Made by a program: the position numbers and the translations under genes | Notes under the pieces: generated by a model | What the model saw: only the letters and a program-made list of their open reading frames with translations | What the model was told of the DNA's origin: nothing | The model's database searches: none | In this document: one piece after another, positions 38,478-51,900 of the stretch | Layout: every line of letters starts with the position of its first letter | Numbering within the stretch: position 1 is the first letter of the stretch | NCBI GenBank assembly: GCA_963920705.1 | Contig: OY987234.1 | Coordinates: 1,488,001-1,552,000, forward strand | Reading direction: 5' to 3' | Length of the DNA: 64,000 nucleotides | Source of the DNA: Odiellus spinosus | Taxonomy: Eukaryota; Arthropoda; Arachnida; Opiliones; Phalangiidae

Positions 38478-40407
38478 TTTGTGGATCTGCGCTTGGGAAA
38501 TTTGTGGATCTGCACTTGTAAAATTTGTGGATCTGCACTTGGAAAATTTGTGGATCTACACTTGGGAAATTTGTGGATCTACATTTGGGAAATTTGTGGA
38601 TCTACACTTGGGAAATTTGTGGATCTACACTTGGGAAATTTGTGGATCTACACTTGGAACATTTGTGGATCTACACTTGGGAAATTTGTAGATCTACACT
38701 TGGGAAATTTGTGGGTCTACACTTGGGAAATTTGTGGATCTACACTTGGGAAATTTGTGGATCTACACTTGGGAAATTTGGTGATCTACACTTGGGAAAT
38801 TTGGTGATCTACAATTGGGAAATTTGTGGATCTACATTTGGGAAATTTGTGGATCTACACTTGGGAAATTTGTGGATCTACACTTGGGAAATTTGTGGAT
38901 CTACATTTGGGAAATTTGTGGATCTACACTTGGGAAATTTGATTATCTGCAATTGGAAAATTTGAGGATGTGCACTTGGGAAATTTGTGGATCTGCACTT
39001 GGGAACTTTGTGGATCTGCACTTGGGAAAATTGTGGATCTGCACTTGGCAAATTTGTGGATCTGCACTTGGGAAATTTGTGGATCTACGTTTGGGAAGTT
39101 TGAGGATCTACACTTGGGAAATTTGTGGATCTACACTTGGGAAATTTGGTGATCTACACTTGGGAAATTTGTGGATCTACATTTGGGAAATTTGTGGATC
39201 TACACTTGGGAAATTTGTGGATCTACACTTGGGAAATTTGGTGATCTACTCTTGGGAAATTTGTGGATCTACATTTGGTAAATTTGTGGATCTACACTTG
39301 GGAAATTTGTGGATCTGCACTTGGGAAATATGTGGATCTACACTTGGGAAATTTGTGGATCTACACTTGGGAAATTTGTGGATCTGCACTTGGGAAATTT
39401 GTGGATCTGCACTTGGGAAATTTGTGGATCTGCACTTTTGAAATTTGTGGATCTGCACTTGGAAAATTTGTGGATATGCGCTTGGGAAATTTGTGGATCT
39501 GCACTTGGGAAATTTTTGGATCTGCACTTGGGAAATTTGTGGATCTGCACTTGGGAAATTTGTGGATCTGCACATGGGAATTTGTGGATCTACAATTGGG
39601 AAATTTGTGGACCTACATTTGGGAAATTTGTGGATCTACACTTGGGAAATTTGTGGATCTGCACTTGAGAAATTTGAGGATCTACACTTGGGAAATTTGT
39701 GGATCTACATTTGGGAAATTTGTGGATCTACACTTGGGAAATTTGTGGATCTACACTTGGGAAATTTGTGGATCTGCACTTGGGAAATTTGTGGATCTGC
39801 ACTTGGGAAATTTGTGGATCTACACTTGGGAAATTTGTGGATATACACTTGGGAAATTTGTGGATCTACGCTTGGGAAATTTGTGGATCTGCACTTGGGA
39901 AATTTGTGGATCTACACTTGGGAAATTTGTGGATCTACACTTGGGAAATTTGGTGATCTACACTTGGGAAATTTGGTGATCTACACTTGGGAAATTTGTG
40001 GATCTACATTTGGGAAATTTGTGGATCTACACTTGGGAAATTTGTGGATCTACACTTGGGAAATTTGTGGATCTACACTTGGGAAATTTGATAATCTGCA
40101 CTTGGAAAATTTGAGGATGTGCACTTGGGAAATTTGTGGATCTACATTTGGGAAATTTGTGGATCTACACTTGGGAAATTTGTGGATCTACACTTGGGAA
40201 ATTTGTGGATCTGCACTTGGGAAATTTGTGGATCTGCACTTGGGAAATTTGTGGATCTACACTTGGGAAATTTGTGGATCTGCACTTGGGAAAATTGTGG
40301 ATCTGCACTTGGCAAATTTGTGGATCTGCACTTGGGAAATTTGTGGATCTACACTTGGGAAATTTGTGGATCTGCACTTAGGAAATTTGTTGATCTACAT
40401 TTTGAAA
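38478..40407 (+). repeat. 1953-bp repeat, copy 2 (1930 bp)
   Basis: Direct tandem partner, ending with the same 22-bp unit at 40386-40407 and shorter by one unit lost between about 39640 and 39690. Private changes include TGCAATTGG in the L lead unit at 38938, TACTCTTGGG near 39246 and GATAATC in the L lead at 40087. Both C modules carry the 22-bp TGCACATGGGAA unit. Confidence 0.87.
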
Positions 40408-40821
40408 TTTGTGGATCTACACTTGGGAAATTTGTGGATCTACAATTGGGAAATTTGTGGATCTGCGCTTGGGAAATTTGTGGATCTGCACTTGGAAAAT
40501 TTGTGGATCTGCACTTGGAAAATTTGTGGATCTACACTTGAGAAATTTGTGGATCTACATTTGGGAAATTTGTGGATCTACACTTGGGAAATTTGTGGAT
40601 CTACACTTGGGAAATTTGTGGATCTACACTTGGAACATTTGTGGATCTACACTTGGGAAATTTGTAGATCTACACTTGGGAAATTTGTGGGTCTACACTT
40701 GGGAAATTTGTGGATCTACACTTGGGAAATTTGTGGATCTACACTTGGGAAATTTGGTGATCTACACTTGGGAAATTTGGTGATCTACAATTGGGAAATT
40801 TGTGGATCTACATTTGGGAAA
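39903..40821 (+). repeat. 919-bp repeat, copy 1
   Basis: Forty units, one of 22 bp (40386-40407). It overlaps the end of the 1953-bp repeat. It includes the L block at 40087, a TACAATTGGG unit, the GGAACA and TGTAGATCT pair and two TTTGGTGATC units. Copy 2 follows directly. Confidence 0.85.
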
Positions 40822-41740
40822 TTTGTGGATCTACACTTGGGAAATTTGTGGATCTACACTTGGGAAATTTGGTGATCTACACTTGGGAAATTTGGTGATC
40901 TACACTTGGGAAATTTGTGGATCTACATTTGGGAAATTTGTGGATCTACACTTGGGAAATTTGTGGATCTACACTTGGGAAATTTGTGGATCTACACTTG
41001 GGAAATTTGATTATCTGCACTTGGAAAATTTGAGGATGTGCACTTGGGAAATTTGTGGATCTACATTTGGGAAATTTGTGGATCTACACTTGGGAAATTT
41101 GTGGATCTACACTTGGGAAATTTGTGGATCTGCACTTGGGAAATTTGTGGATCTGCACTTGGGAAATTTGTGGATCTACACTTGGGAAATTTGTGGATCT
41201 GCACTTGGGAAAATTGTGGATCTGCACTTGGCAAATTTGTGGATCTGCACTTGGGAAATTTGTGGATCTACACTTGGGAAATTTGTGGATCTGCACTTAG
41301 GAAATTTGTTGATCTACATTTTGAAATTTGTGGATCTACACTTGGGAAATTTGTGGATCTACAATTGGGAAATTTGTGGATCTGCGCTTGGGAAATTTGT
41401 GGATCTGCACTTGGAAAATTTGTGGATCTGCACTTGGAAAATTTGTGGATCTACACTTGAGAAATTTGTGGATCTACATTTGGGAAATTTGTGGATCTAC
41501 ACTTGGGAAATTTGTGGATCTACACTTGGGAAATTTGTGGATCTACACTTGGAACATTTGTGGATCTACACTTGGGAAATTTGTAGATCTACACTTGGGA
41601 AATTTGTGGGTCTACACTTGGGAAATTTGTGGATCTACACTTGGGAAATTTGTGGATCTACACTTGGGAAATTTGGTGATCTACACTTGGGAAATTTGGT
41701 GATCTACAATTGGGAAATTTGTGGATCTACATTTGGGAAA
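40822..41740 (+). repeat. 919-bp repeat, copy 2
   Basis: It matches copy 1 and continues to agree for two further units before diverging at 41787. The L lead at 41006 reads GATTATC, so the GATAATC of copy 1 is private to that copy. The ACTTGAGAAA unit is shared (near 40549 and 41468). Confidence 0.85.
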
Positions 41741-42819
41741 TTTGTGGATCTACACTTGGGAAATTTGTGGATCTACACTTGGGAAATTTGTGGATCTACA
41801 TTTGGGAAATTTGTGGATCTACACTTGGGAAATTTGATTATCTGCACTTGGAAAATTTGAGGATGTGCACTTGGGAAATTTGTGGATCTGCACTTGGGAA
41901 CTTTGTGGATCTGCACTTGGGAAAATTGTGGATCTGCACTTGGCAAATTTGTGGATCTGCACTTGGGAAATTTGTGGATCTACACTTGGGAAATTTGTGG
42001 ATCTACGTTTGGGAAGTTTGAGGATCTACACTTGGGAAATTTGTGGATCTACACTTGGGAAATTTGGTGATCTACACTTGGGAAATTTGTGGATCTACAT
42101 TTGGGAAATTTGTGGATCTACACTTGGGAAATTTGTGGATCTACACTTGGGAAATTTGGTGATCTACACTTGGGAAATTTGTGGATCTACATTTGGTAAA
42201 TTTGTGGATCTACACTTGGGAAATTTGTGGATCTGCACTTGGGAAATATGTGGATCTACACTTGGGAAATTTGTGGATCTACACTTGGGAAATTTGTGGA
42301 TCTGCACTTGGGAAATTTGTGGATCTGCTCTTGGGAAATTTGTGGATCTGCACTTTTGAAATTTGTGGATCTGCACTTGGAAAATTTGTGGATATGCGCT
42401 TGGGAAATTTGTGGATCTGCACTTGGGAAATTTTTGGATCTGCACTTGGGAAATTTGTGGATCCGCACTTGGGAAATTTGTGGATCTGCACATGGGAATT
42501 TGTGGATCTACAATTGGGAAATTTGTGGACCACATTTGGGAAATTTGTGGATCTACACTTGGGAAATTTGTGGATCTACACTTGGGAAATTTGTGGATCT
42601 GCACTTGAGAAATTTGAGGATCTACACTTGGGAAATTTGTGGATCTACATTTGGGAAATTTGTGGATCTACACTTGGGAAATTTGTGGATCTACACTTGG
42701 GAAATTTGTGGATCTGCACTTGGGAAATTTGTGGATCTGCACTTGGGAAATTTGTGGATCTACACTTGGGAAATTTGTGGATCTACACTTGGGAAATTTG
42801 TGGATCTACGCTTGGGAAA
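41236..42819 (+). repeat. 1584-bp repeat, copy 1
   Basis: Sixty-nine units, three of 22 bp: 41305-41326, the TGCACATGGGAA unit near 42480-42501, and the private GGACCACATTT unit 42522-42543. It contains the L block at 41833 and a C module near 42347. A GGATCC site lies at 42459-42464. Confidence 0.85.
42522..42543 (+). repeat. Private 22-bp unit in a C module
   Basis: GGACCTACATTT, found in most C modules, has become GGACCACATTT by loss of one T. The corresponding unit in the partner copy (near 44106-44128) keeps the T, so this loss postdates the 1584-bp duplication. Confidence 0.85.
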
Positions 42820-44404
42820 TTTGTGGATCTGCACTTGGGAAATTTGTGGATCTACACTTGGGAAATTTGTGGATCTGTACTTAGGAAATTTGTTGATCTA
42901 CATTTTGAAATTTGTGGATCTACACTTGGGAAATTTGTGGATCTACAATTGGGAAATTTGTGGATCTGCGCTTGGGAAATTTGTGGATCTGCACTTGGAA
43001 AATTTGTGGATCTGCACTTGGAAAATTTGTGGATCTACACTTGGGAAATTTGTGGATCTACATTTGGGAAATTTGTGGATCTACACTTGGGAAATTTGTG
43101 GATCTACACTTGGGAAATTTGTGGATCTACACTTGGAACATTTGTGGATCTACACTTGGGAAATTTGTAGATCTACACTTGGGAAATTTGTGGGTCTACA
43201 CTTGGGAAATTTGTGGATCTACACTTGGGAAATTTGTGGATCTACACTTGGGAAATTTGGTGATCTACACTTGGGAAATTTGGTGATCTACAATTGGGAA
43301 ATTTGTGGATCTACATTTGGGAAATTTGTGGATCTACACTTGGGAAATTTGTGGATCTACACTTGGGAAATTTGTGGATCTACATTTGGGAAATTTGTGG
43401 ATCTACACTTGGGAAATTTGATTATCTGCACTTGGAAAATTTGAGGATGTGCACTTGGGAAATTTGTGGATCTGCACTTGGGAACTTTGTGGATCTGCAC
43501 TTGGGAAAATTGTGGATCTGCACTTGGCAAATTTGTGGATCTGCACTTGGGAAATTTGTGGATCTACACTTGGGAAATTTGTGGATCTACGTTTGGGAAG
43601 TTTGAGGATCTACACTTGGGAAATTTGTGGATCTACACTTGGGAAATTTGGTGATCTACACTTGGGAAATTTGTGGATCTACATTTGGGAAATTTGTGGA
43701 TCTACACTTGGGAAATTTGTGGATCTACACTTGGGAAATTTGGTGATCTACACTTGGGAAATTTGTGGATCTACATTTGGTAAATTTGTGGATCTACACT
43801 TGGGAAATTTGTGGATCTGCACTTGGGAAATATGTGGATCTACACTTGGGAAATTTGTGGATCTACACTTGGGAAATTTGTGGATCTGCACTTGGGAAAT
43901 TTGTGGATCTGCACTTGGGAAATTTGTGGATCTGCACTTTTGAAATTTGTGGATCTGCACTTGGAAAATTTGTGGATATGCGCTTGGGAAATTTGTGGAT
44001 CTGCACTTGGGAAATTTTTGGATCTGCACTTGGGAAATTTGTGGATCTGCACTTGGGAAATTTGTGGATCTGCACATGGGAATTTGTGGATCTACAATTG
44101 GGAAATTTGTGGACCTACATTTGGGAAATTTGTGGATCTACACTTGGGAAATTTGTGGATCTACACTTGGGAAATTTGTGGATCTGCACTTGAGAAATTT
44201 GAGGATCTACACTTGGGAAATTTGTGGATCTACATTTGGGAAATTTGTGGATCTACACTTGGGAAATTTGTGGATCTACACTTGGGAAATTTGTGGATCT
44301 GCACTTGGGAAATTTGTGGATCTGCACTTGGGAAATTTGTGGATCTACACTTGGGAAATTTGTGGATCTACACTTGGGAAATTTGTGGATCTACGCTTGG
44401 GAAA
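42820..44404 (+). repeat. 1584-bp repeat, copy 2 (1585 bp)
   Basis: Direct tandem partner, one base longer because it keeps a full-length unit where copy 1 has 42522-42543. It has an L block at 43417 and a C module near 43932. The unit at 42866 reads TGTACTTAGG against TGCACTTAGG in copy 1. Agreement continues two units past the end, to about 44450. Confidence 0.85.
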
Positions 44405-44519
44405 TTTGTGGATCTGCACTTGGGAAATTTGTGGATCTACACTTGGGAAATTTGTGGATCTACACTTGGGAAATTTGTGGATCTACACTTGGGAAATTTG
44501 TGGATCTGCACTTGGGAAA
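44405..44519 (+). repeat. Five linking units
   Basis: Ordinary TGCAC and TACAC units between the 1584-bp and 759-bp repeats. The first two still agree with the start of the 1584-bp copy, so the boundary is gradual. Confidence 0.7.
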
Positions 44520-45278
44520 TTTGTGGATCTGCACTTGGAAAATTTCTGGATCTGCACTTGGAAAATTTGTGGATCTACACTTGGGAAGTTTGTGGATCTA
44601 CATTTGGGAAATTTGTGGATCTACACTTGGGAAATTTGTGGATCTACACTTGGGAAATTTGTGGATCTACACTTGGAACATTTGTGGATCTACACTTGGG
44701 AAATTTGTAGATCTACACTTGGGAAATTTGTGGGTCTACACTTGGGAAATTTGTGGATCTACACTTGGGAAATTTGTGGATCTACACTTGGGAAATTTGG
44801 TGATCTACACTTGGGAAATTTGGTGATCTACACTTGGGAAATTTGTGGATCTACATTTGGGAAATTTGTGGATCTACACTTGGGAAATTTGTGGATCTAC
44901 ATTTGGGAAATTTGTGGATCTACACTTGGGAAATTTGTGGATCTACACTTGGGAAATATGTGGATCTACACTTGGGAAATTTGTGGATCTACACTTGGGA
45001 AATTTGATTATCTGCACTTGGAAAATTTGAGGATGTGCACTTGGGAAATTTGTGGATCTGCACTTGGGAACTTTGTGGATCTGCACTTGGGAAAATTGTG
45101 GATCTGCACTTGGCAAATTTGTGGATCTGCACTTGGGAAATTTGTGGATCTACACTTGGGAAATTTGTGGATCTACATTTGGGAAATTTGTGGATCTACA
45201 CTTGGGAAATTTGTGGATCTGCACTTGGGAAATTTGTTGATCTGCACTTGGGAAATTTGTGGATCTACATTTGGGAAA
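44520..45278 (+). repeat. Eastern 759-bp repeat, copy 1
   Basis: Thirty-three units marked by a TTTCTGG unit at 44543, a GGGAAG unit near 44566-44588, the GGAACA and TGTAGATCT pair, and an L block at 45003 with GAGGATG. It has the same length as the 24803 repeat and a similar unit order, so the two pairs probably share origin. Confidence 0.82.
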
Positions 45279-45853
45279 TTTGTGGATCTGCACTTGGAAA
45301 ATTTCTGGATCTGCACTTGGAAAATTTGTGGATCTACACTTGGGAAGTTTGTGGATCTACATTTGGGAAATTTGTGGATCTACACTTGGGAAATTTGTGG
45401 ATCTACACTTGGGAAATTTGTGGATCTACACTTGGAACATTTGTGGATCTACACTTGGGAAATTTGTAGATCTACACTTGGGAAATTTGTGGGTCTACAC
45501 TTGGGAAATTTGTGGATCTACACTTGGGAAATTTGTGGATCTACACTTGGGAAATTTGGTGATCTACACTTGGGAAATTTGGTGATCTACACTTGGGAAA
45601 TTTGTGGATCTACATTTGGGAAATTTGTGGATCTACACTTGGGAAATTTGTGGATCTACACTTGGGAAATTTGTGGATCTACATTTGGGAAATTTGTGGA
45701 TCTACACTTGGGAAATTTGTGGATCTACACTTGGGAAATATGTGGATCTACACTTGGGAAATTTGTGGATCTACACTTGGGAAATTTGATTATCTGCACT
45801 TGGAAAATTTGAGGATGTGCACTTGGGAAATTTGTGGATCTGCACTTGGGAAT
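45279..45853 (+). repeat. Eastern 759-bp repeat, copy 2 (one unit added, truncated)
   Basis: The TTTCTGG unit at 45302 is 759 bp after its partner. One extra unit near 45600-45650 moves the L block to 45785, 782 bp after 45003. Divergence begins where the third L unit ends GGGAAT rather than GGGAAC. Confidence 0.8.
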
Positions 45854-47002
45854 TTTGTGGATCTGCACTTGGGAACTTTGTGGATCTGCACTTGGGAAAA
45901 TTGTGGATCTGCACTTGGGAAATTTGTGGATCTGCACTTGGGAAATTTGTGGATCTACACTTGGGAAATTTGTGGATCTACACTTGGGAAATTTGTGGGT
46001 CTACACTTGGGAAATTTGTGGATCTACACTTGGGAAATTTTTGGATCTACACTTGGGAAATTTGTGGAACTACACTTGGGAAATTTGGTGATCTACACTT
46101 GGGAAATTTGTGGATCTACATTTGGGAAATTTGTGGATCTACACTTGGGAAATTTGTGGATCTACACTTGGGAAATTTGTGGATCTGCACTTGGGAAATT
46201 TTTTGATCTGTACTTGGGAAATTTGTGGATCTGCATTGGAAAATTTGTGGATCTACACTTGGTAAATTTGTGGATCTACACTTGGGAAATTTGGTGATCT
46301 ACACTTGGGAAATTTGTGGATCTACATTTGGTAAATTTGTGGATCTACACTTGGGAAATTTGTGGATCTGCACTTGGGAAATATGTGGATCTACACTTGG
46401 GAAATTTGTGGATCTACACTTGGGAAATTTGATTATCTGCACTTGGAAAATTTGTGGATCTGCACTTGGGAAATTTGTGGATCTGCACTTGGGAACTTTG
46501 TGGATCTGCACTTGGGAAAATTTTGGATCTGCACTTGGCAAATTTGTGGATCTACATTTGGGAAATTTGTGGATCTACACTTGGGAAATTTGTGGATCTA
46601 CATTTGGGAAATTTGTGGATCTACACTTGGGAAATTTGTGGATCTGCGCTTGGGAAATTTGTGGATCTGCACTTGGGAAATTTGTGGATCTACACTTGGG
46701 AAATTTGTGGATCTGCGCTTGGGAAATTTGTGGATCTGCACTTCGGAAATTTGTGGATCTGCACTTGGAAAATTTGTGGATCTACACTTGGGAAATTTGT
46801 GGATCTACACTTGGGAAATTTGTGGATCTACATTTGGGAAATTTGTGGATCTACACTTGGGAAATTTGTGGATCTACACTTGGGAAATTTGTGGATCTAC
46901 ACTTGGGAAATTTGTGGGTCTACACTTGGGAAATTTGTGGATCTACACTTGGGAAATTTGTGGATCTACACTTGGGAAATTTGTGGATCTACACTTGGGA
47001 AA
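45854..47002 (+). repeat. Transition back to E-I-containing repeats
   Basis: Fifty units in which E-I pairs reappear after an absence of almost 19 kb: the E unit starts near 46199 and the I unit lies near 46222-46243. The L block at 46428 has TGGATCTGC instead of GGATGTGC in its second unit and ATTTTGG in its fifth. It also includes GTGGAACTAC near 46064-46074 and TGCACTTCGG near 46738. Confidence 0.75.
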
Positions 47003-47920
47003 TTTGGTGATCTACACTTGGGAAATTTGTGGATCTACATTTGGGAAATTTGTGGATCTACACTTGGGAAATTTGTGGATCTACACTTGGGAAATTTGTG
47101 GATCTGCACTTGGGAAATTTTTTGATCTGTACTTGGGAAATTTGTGGATCTGCATTGGAAAATTTGTGGATCTACACTTTTGAAATTTGTGGATCTACAC
47201 TTGGGAAATTTGGTGATCTACACATGGGAAATTTGTGGATCTACATTTGGTAAATTTGTGGATCTACACTTGGGAAATTTGATTATCTGCAATTGGAAAA
47301 TTTGTGGATGTGCACTTGGGAAATTTGTGGATCTGCACTTGGGAACTTTGTGGATCTGCACTTGGCAAAATTGTGGATCTGCACTTGGCAAATTTATGGA
47401 TCTGCACTTGGGAAATTTGTGGATCTACACTTGGGAAATTTGTGGATCTACATTTGGGAAATTTGTGGATCTACACTTGGGAAATTTGTGGATCTGCGCT
47501 TGGGAAATTTGTGGATCTGCACTTGGGAAATTTGTGGATCTGCACTTGGGAAATTTGTGGATCTGCATTGGAAAATTTGTGGATCTGCACTTGGGAAATT
47601 TGTGGATCTGCACTTGGGAAATTTGTGGATCTGCACTTGGGAAATTTGTGGATCTGCACTTTTGAAATTTGTGGATCTGCACTTGGAAAATTTGTGGATA
47701 TGCGCTTGGGAAATGTTTGGATCTGCACTTGGGAAATTTGTGGATCTGCACTTGGGAAATTTGTGGATCTGCACATGGGAAATTTGTGGATCTACAATTG
47801 GGAAATTTGTGGACCTACATTTGGGAAATTTCTGGATCTACACTTGGGAAATTTGTGGATCTACACTTGGGAAATTTGTGGATCTGCACTTGGGAAGTTT
47901 GTGGATCTACACTTGGGAAA
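47003..47920 (+). repeat. 918-bp repeat, copy 1
   Basis: Forty units with an I unit at 47141-47162, a shortened L region at 47278 (lead unit TGCAATTGG), a second GCATTGG unit near 47558 inside a TGCAC series, and a C module near 47652 whose GATATGCGC unit is followed by AAATGTTTGG. Copy 2 follows directly. Confidence 0.85.
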
Positions 47921-48907
47921 TTTGTGGATCTACACTTGGGAAATTTGTGGATCTACATTTGGGAAATTTGTGGATCTACACTTGGGAAATTTGTGGATCT
48001 ACACTTGGGAAATTTGTGGATCTGCACTTGGGAAATTTTTTGATCTGTACTTGGGAAATTTGTGGATCTGCATTGGAAAATTTGTGGATCTACACTTTTG
48101 AAATTTGTGGATCTACACTTGGGAAATTTGGTGATCTACACATGGGAAATTTGTGGATCTACATTTGGTAAATTTGTGGATCTACACTTGGGAAATTTGT
48201 GGATCTGCACTTGGGAAATATGTGGATCTACACTTGGGAAATTTGTGGATCTACACTTGGGAAATTTGATTATCTGCAATTGGAAAATTTGTGGATGTGC
48301 ACTTGGGAAATTTGTGGATCTGCACTTGGGAACTTTGTGGATCTGCACTTGGCAAAATTGTGGATCTGCACTTGGCAAATTTATGGATCTGCACTTGGGA
48401 AATTTGTGGATCTACACTTGGGAAATTTGTGGATCTACATTTGGGAAATTTGTGGATCTACACTTGGGAAATTTGTGGATCTGCGCTTGGGAAATTTGTG
48501 GATCTGCACTTGGGAAATTTGTGGATCTGCACTTGGGAAATTTGTGGATCTGCATTGGAAAATTTGTGGATCTGCACTTGGGAAATTTGTGGATCTGCAC
48601 TTGGGAAATTTGTGGATCTGCACTTGGGAAATTTGTGGATCTGCACTTTTGAAATTTGTGGATCTGCACTTGGAAAATTTGTGGATATGCGCTTGGGAAA
48701 TTTGTGGATCTGCACTTGGGAAATTTGTGGATCTGCACTTGGGAAATTTGTGGATCTGCACATGGGAAATTTGTGGATCTACAATTGGGAAATTTGTGGA
48801 CCTACATTTGGGAAATTTCTGGATCTACACTTGGGAAATTTGTGGATCTACACTTGGGAAATTTGTGGATCTGCACTTGGGAAGTTTGTGGATCTACACT
48901 TGGGAAA
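47921..48907 (+). repeat. 918-bp repeat, copy 2 (987 bp, three units added)
   Basis: The I unit is at 48059-48080. Three extra units before the L lead at 48265 (including TATGTGG) raise the offset from 918 to 987. The C module near 48640 lacks the AAATGTTTGG change. Confidence 0.85.
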
Positions 48908-51900
48908 TTTGTGGATCTACACTTGGGAAATTTGTGGATCTACACTTGGGAAATTTGTGGGTCTACACTTGGGAAATTTGTGGATCTACACTTGGGAAAT
49001 TTGTGGATCTACACTTTTGAAATTTGTGGATCTACACTTGGGAAATTTGGTGATCTACACTTGGGAAATTTGTGGATCTACATTTGGTAAATTTGTGGAT
49101 CTACACTTGGGAAATTTGTGGATCTGCACTTGGGAAATATGTGGATCTACACTTGGGAAATTTGTGGATCTACACTTGGGAAATTTGATTAACTGCAATT
49201 GGAAAATTTGGATGTGCACTTGGGAAATTTGTGGATCTGCACTTGGGAACTTTGTGGATCTGCACTTTGCAAAATTGTGGATCTGCACTTGGCAAATTTA
49301 TGGATCTGCACTTGGCAAATTTGTGGATCTGCACTTGGGAAATTTGTGGATCTACACTTGGGAAATTTGTGGATCTACATTTGGGAAATTTGTGGATCTA
49401 CACTTGGGAAATTTGTGGATCTGCGCTTGGGAAATTTGTGGATCTGCACTTGGGAAATTTGTGGATCTGCACTGGAAAATTTGTGGATCTGCACTTGGGA
49501 AATTTGTGGATCTACACTTGGGAAATTTGTTTATCTACACTTGGGAAATTTGTGGATCTGCACTCGGGAAATTTTTTGATCTGTACTTGGGAAATTTGTG
49601 GATCTGCATTGGAAAATTTGTGGATCTACACTTGGGAAATTTGTGGATCTACACTTGGGAAATTTGGTGATCTACACTTGGGAAATTTGTGGATCTACAT
49701 TTGGTAAATTTGTGGATCTACACTTGGGAAATTTGTGGATCTGCACTTGGGAAATATGTGGATCTACACTTAGGAAATTTGTGGATCTACACTTGGGAAA
49801 TTTGATTATCTGCACTTGGAAAATTTGTGGATCTGCACTTGGGAAATTTGTGGATCTGCACTTGGGAACTTTGTGGATCTGCACTTGGGAAAATTGTGGA
49901 TCTGCACTTGGCAAATTTGTGGATCTACATTTGGGAAATTTGTGGATCTACACTTGGGAAATTTGTGGATCTACATTTGGGAAATTTGTGGATCTACACT
50001 TGGGAAATTTGTGGATCTGCGCTTGGTAAATTTGTGGATCTGCACTTGGGAAATTTGTGGATCTACACTTGGGAAATTTGTGGATCTGCGCTTGGAAAAT
50101 TTGTGGATCTACACTTGGAAAATTTGTGGATCTACACTTGGGAAATTTGTGGATCTACACTTGGGAAATTTGTGGATCTACATTTGGGAAATTTGTGGAT
50201 CTACACTTGGGAAATTTGTGGATCTACACTTGGGAAATTTGTGGATCTACACTTGGGAAATTTGTGGGTCTACACTTGGGAAATTTGTGGATCTATACTT
50301 GGGAAATTTGTGGATCTACACTTGGGAAATTTGTGGATCTACACTTGGGAAATTTGGTGATCTACACTTGGGAAATTTGTGGATCTACATTTGGGAAATT
50401 TGTGGATCTACACTTGGGAAATTTGTGGATCTACACTTGGGAAATTTGTGGATCTGCACTTGGGAAATTTTTTGATCTGTACTTGGGAAATTTGTGGATC
50501 TGCATTGGAAAATTTGTGGATCTACACTTGGGAAATTTGTGGATCTACACTTGGGAAATTTGGTGATCTACACTTGGGAAATTTGTGGATCTACATTTGG
50601 TAAATTTGTGGATCTACACTTGGGAAATTTGTGGATCTGCACTTGGGAAATATGTGGATCTACACTTGGGAAATTTGTGGATCTACACTTGGGAAATTTG
50701 ATTATCTGCACTTGGAAGATTTGTGGATCTGCACTTGGGAAATTTGTGGATCTGCACTTGGGAAAATTGTGGATCTGCACTTGGCAAATTTGTGGATCTA
50801 CATTTGGGAAATTTGTGGATCTACACTTGGGAAATTTGTGGATCTACATTTGGGAAATTTGTGGATCTACACTTGGGAAATTTGTGGATCTGCGCTTGGG
50901 AAATTTGTGGATCTGCACTTGGGAAATTTGTGGATCTACACTTGGGAAATTTGTGGGTCTACACTTGGGAAATTTGTGGATCTACACTTGGGAAATTTGT
51001 GGATCTACACTTGGGAAATTTGTGGATCTACACTTGGGAAATTTGGTGATCTACACTTGGGAAATTTGTGGATCTACATTTGGGAAATTTGTGGATCTAC
51101 ACTTGGGAAATTTGTGGATCTGCACTTGGGAAATTTTTTGATCTGTACTTGGGAAATTTGTGGATCTGCATTGGAAAATTTGTGGATCTACACTTTTGAA
51201 ATTTGTGGATCTACACTTGGGAAATTTGGTGATCTACACATGGGAAATTTGTGGATCTACATTTGGTAAATTTGTGGATCTACACTTGGGAAATTTGTGG
51301 ATCTGCACTTGGGAAATATGTGGATCTACACTTGGGAAATTTGTGGATCTGCACTTGGGAACTTTGTGGATCTGCACTTGGCAAAATTGTGGATCTGCAC
51401 TTGGCAAATTTATGGATCTGCACTTGGGAAATTTGTGGATCTACACTTGGGAAATTTGTGGATCTACATTTGGGAAATTTGTGGATCTACACTTGGGAAA
51501 TTTGTGGATCTGCACTTGGGAAATTTGTGGATCTGCACTTTTGAAATTTGTGGATCTGCACTTGGAAAATTTGTGGATATGCGCTTGGGAAATTTGTGGA
51601 TCTGCACTTGGGAAATTTGTGGATCTGCACATGGGAAATTTGTGGATCTACAATTGGGAAATTTGTGGACCTACATTTGGGAAATTTCTGGATCTACACT
51701 TGGGAAATTTGTGGATATACACTTGGGAAATTTGTGGATCTGCACTTGGGAAGTTTGTGGATCTACACTTGGGAAATTTGTGGATCTGCACTTGGGAAAT
51801 CTGTGGATCTGCACTTGGGAAATTTGTGGATCTACACTTGGGAAATTTGTGGATCTACGTTTGGGAAATTTGTGGATCTGCACTTGGGAAATTTGTGGAT

